NCBI GenBank assembly: GCA_017643165.1 | Contig: JAEPNY010000004.1 | Span: 175,745 to 239,744 of the forward strand | Direction of reading: 5' to 3' | Length of the DNA stretch: 64,000 nucleotides | Origin: Psychroserpens sp. | GTDB lineage: Bacteria; Bacteroidota; Bacteroidia; Flavobacteriales; Flavobacteriaceae | Shown here: piece by piece, positions 63,501 to 64,000 of the stretch | Layout: each line of letters opens with the position of its first letter | How positions within the stretch are numbered: the first letter of the stretch is position 1 | Made by a program: the position numbers and the translations under genes | The notes under the pieces: generated by a model | Databases searched by the model: none | Seen by the model: the letters and a program-made list of their open reading frames with translations, nothing else | What the model was told of the DNA's origin: nothing

Positions 63501-64000
63501 GAAGCGAATGCCAACCCTCTTGCGATACCATACACGAATTTGTTCAATGGACAGGTTGTGTGGGTACGCGTACAGGATATTAATACAGGGTGTTATAATA
63601 CGACGACTTTAGAGCTTATAGTAGAGCAAGCGCCAATAGCTAATATACCAACACCGTTGTTGTATTGTGATCCAGACAGTGATGGGTTTGGGATCTTTGA
63701 TTTAACAAGTAAGGATATTGAGGTCACTGGAGGTGATCCAACCTTAACGGTTAGTTACCATGAGACAGCAGCGGATGCGAATAATAACGTTAATCCACTA
63801 GCGAGTCCATACAATAATATTGTGGAGAACCAGCAGACGGTTTATGTACGTGTTGAGAGTTCTACTATTGCCACGGATTGTGCGACGATAGTAGAGTTAG
63901 AGCTTATCGTAAATCCGACGCCACAGTTAGGGCCACCACCAACGCCATTAGAGGAGTGTGATGATCTATCAGCAGATGGTTTTGCACAGTTTGATCTGAC
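60525..64000 (+). CDS. Giant secreted multidomain repeat protein, 5' part
   Basis: An ATG at 60525 opens a frame with no stop up to the right edge (1158 codons seen). In order: a signal peptide (cut after I-A-Y-S-Q, 19), a CUB-like domain (about 20-140, with Y-D-G-P), a PKD domain (about 160-235, Y-N-W-N-F-G-D and V-S-H-T-Y), a choice-of-anchor L domain (about 240-480, G-L-I-M-T-S-G-D and F-L-M-A-S-E-E-Y), an Ig/PKD-like domain (about 490-560), and then tandem repeats from about residue 563 on. This is the layout of flavobacterial adhesins and enzymes exported by type IX secretion, usually with a C-terminal sorting domain, which is outside the window. Adhesion, matrix or biofilm formation is the likely role. 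Confidence 0.9.
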   Translation, partial: MKKLYFLFIVLANSIAYSQDINMQDGTFNRCAPDVFYDSGGPGGAYGSNENFVTTICAINAGEFIVLEFTEFNTQLGADVLTIYDGPDTASPVIGSYSGVAGPGTVIASDTNTSGCITVEFVSDGAGTTTGFAANILCAVPCQTITPSVDSTTPAINAAGVVQVNTGDQVDFTGSATFSTDGTGATYNWNFGDTNSATGTSVSHTYTNPGTYFVTLTVTDDNPVGCSETTTVTVFVLGPNVVIDQTTFTVEELIEDVLIDSPCAQVSNITFSTGTNFGDEDGIGYFISNGTDFPFTDGLIMTSGDASEARGPNNIGMSAGGFGWPGDAELDAAVGINSNNATIIEFDFVPLADSISFDFLMASEEYDMGSFECNFSDAFAFLLTDAMGNTTNLAVLPGTTTPILVTNIHLDNGFCPAINEQYFGGYTPNNGPPIGFDGRTAVFTAQSPVIPGDNYSIKLVVADATDTALDSGVFIEAGSFNLGGDLGDDITIAAGTAECGGQVITLDTQAPSATHVWYMNGMEIPGETGSTLDVTQPGVYSVDVIFSGACQASDSVVVEFKPSPVANDAPNLSICSTTGTGEFMLTDNDDDILGAQDPANFNITYHLTEQDAIDNMNPLVSPYTNISNPQTIWARIAELSDECFDTTSFDLEFVNLNINSVLTPQQECDDNNDGFASFNLTDSNLEVIDALDPATVTVSYHLTFGDADTDAAPLPEPFTNTIADAQTVWVRVEANSSSDCYNITSLDLIVNPLPVPVVPTPLEVCDDDNDGFAFFDLTLKDLEVLGGQTGITVTYHETMTDAETGANPLTSPYANISANSQIVHVRLTDDVSGCADTVELLLLVNPLPNVGAISNYELCDDNNPGDEIEIFDLSTKDAEAIDGQVGVTVSYHDNPADAQLGVNPLPNLYTNTITPQTIYVNITNGTTGCTSVGTFDLIVNPLPAFVVPTPLEVCDDGTPDGITSIDLTLKNFEITGGNPNYSVSYHIDQVDAEANANPLAIPYTNLFNGQVVWVRVQDINTGCYNTTTLELIVEQAPIANIPTPLLYCDPDSDGFGIFDLTSKDIEVTGGDPTLTVSYHETAADANNNVNPLASPYNNIVENQQTVYVRVESSTIATDCATIVELELIVNPTPQLGPPPTPLEECDDLSADGFAQFDL
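62211..64000 (+). repeat. Tandem repeats of about 94 residues inside the giant secreted protein
   Basis: Six full units and part of a seventh begin at about 62211, 62490, 62781, 63063, 63348, 63630 and 63918, so the period is 279-291 nt. Each unit starts with a Pro-rich link, then P-T-P-L-E-V-C-D-D-x-x-D-G-F, a D-L-T strand, T-V-S-Y-H, N-P-L and a Val-rich strand with a second Cys. The paired cysteines could form a disulfide and the Asp-rich turn could bind calcium. Units 3, 5, 6 and 7 are most alike at the start motif, the others more diverged. The array continues past the window. Confidence 0.88.

Noticed and set aside
1-64000. Mobile elements, prophage or genomic island
   Set aside because: No transposase, integrase or phage genes, no flanking direct repeats at the tRNA-Gln, and gene content is core throughout, apart from the adhesin.

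Overview
The window looks like a chromosomal segment of a marine-type member of the Flavobacteriaceae (Bacteroidota). The evidence is a low-GC genome with genes for the type IX secretion/gliding translocon SprA and a RemB-like gliding protein, a complete actABCDEF alternative complex III joined to an aa3-type oxidase, a tRNA with no encoded CCA, and promoters with the Bacteroidota -7 box TAnnTTTG. I see no insertion sequence, prophage, CRISPR array, rRNA operon or plasmid feature. Most of the window is core genome in compact operons separated by short hairpin terminators.

Region by region. 1-5130: the 3' end of a metallophosphoesterase, a thioredoxin-fold protein with no cysteines, a minus-strand pair (DUF2723 membrane glycosyltransferase plus NodB deacetylase), and tRNA-Gln. 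5143-11034: a two-domain universal stress protein, the rimP-nusA-infB operon with a terminator-like hairpin in its leader, and an SPOR-type protein. 11180-22902: actABCDEF followed by coxB and coxA, a quinol-to-oxygen respiratory block. 22906-30209: ruvB, an orphan cytochrome P450, a di-heme MauG-like lipoprotein, queG and maeB. 30223-43079: ruvA, sprA, gcvH, a VanZ-like protein, two TonB paralogues and a RemB-like outer-membrane protein whose N terminus is a third copy of the TonB-type module. 43076-49503: a secreted metallo-beta-lactamase-fold enzyme, then oxidase maturation and small-subunit genes (ctaB, two subunit-III-like proteins, subunit IV, a cysteine-poor membrane-anchored protein, SCO, a DUF420/CtaM-like protein and a small CAMC protein). 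49602-57537: an ABC efflux operon with two permeases and two adaptors, and tsaB. 57534-60200: a MscS-type channel, an unrecognised secreted protein and an Nfu-type Fe-S scaffold with a duplicated N-terminal domain. 60525-64000: the first 1158 codons of a giant secreted protein (CUB, PKD, choice-of-anchor L, then tandem repeats of about 94 residues) that runs off the window.

How the parts fit. The Act complex takes electrons from menaquinol and passes them to the oxidase encoded directly downstream; heme synthesis, copper insertion and the missing subunits III and IV lie about 22 kb further on. SprA, the TonB proteins, RemB and the giant repeat protein fit one theme: energised outer-membrane secretion, gliding and adhesion. 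No wholly new system is obvious. The best candidates for novelty are the shared TonB-type module in three consecutive proteins including RemB, the accretions on respiratory subunits (a helix-hairpin-helix tail on ActC, a soluble insertion in subunit III), an Asp-rich calcium-type insert in SprA, and the repeat adhesin at the right edge.
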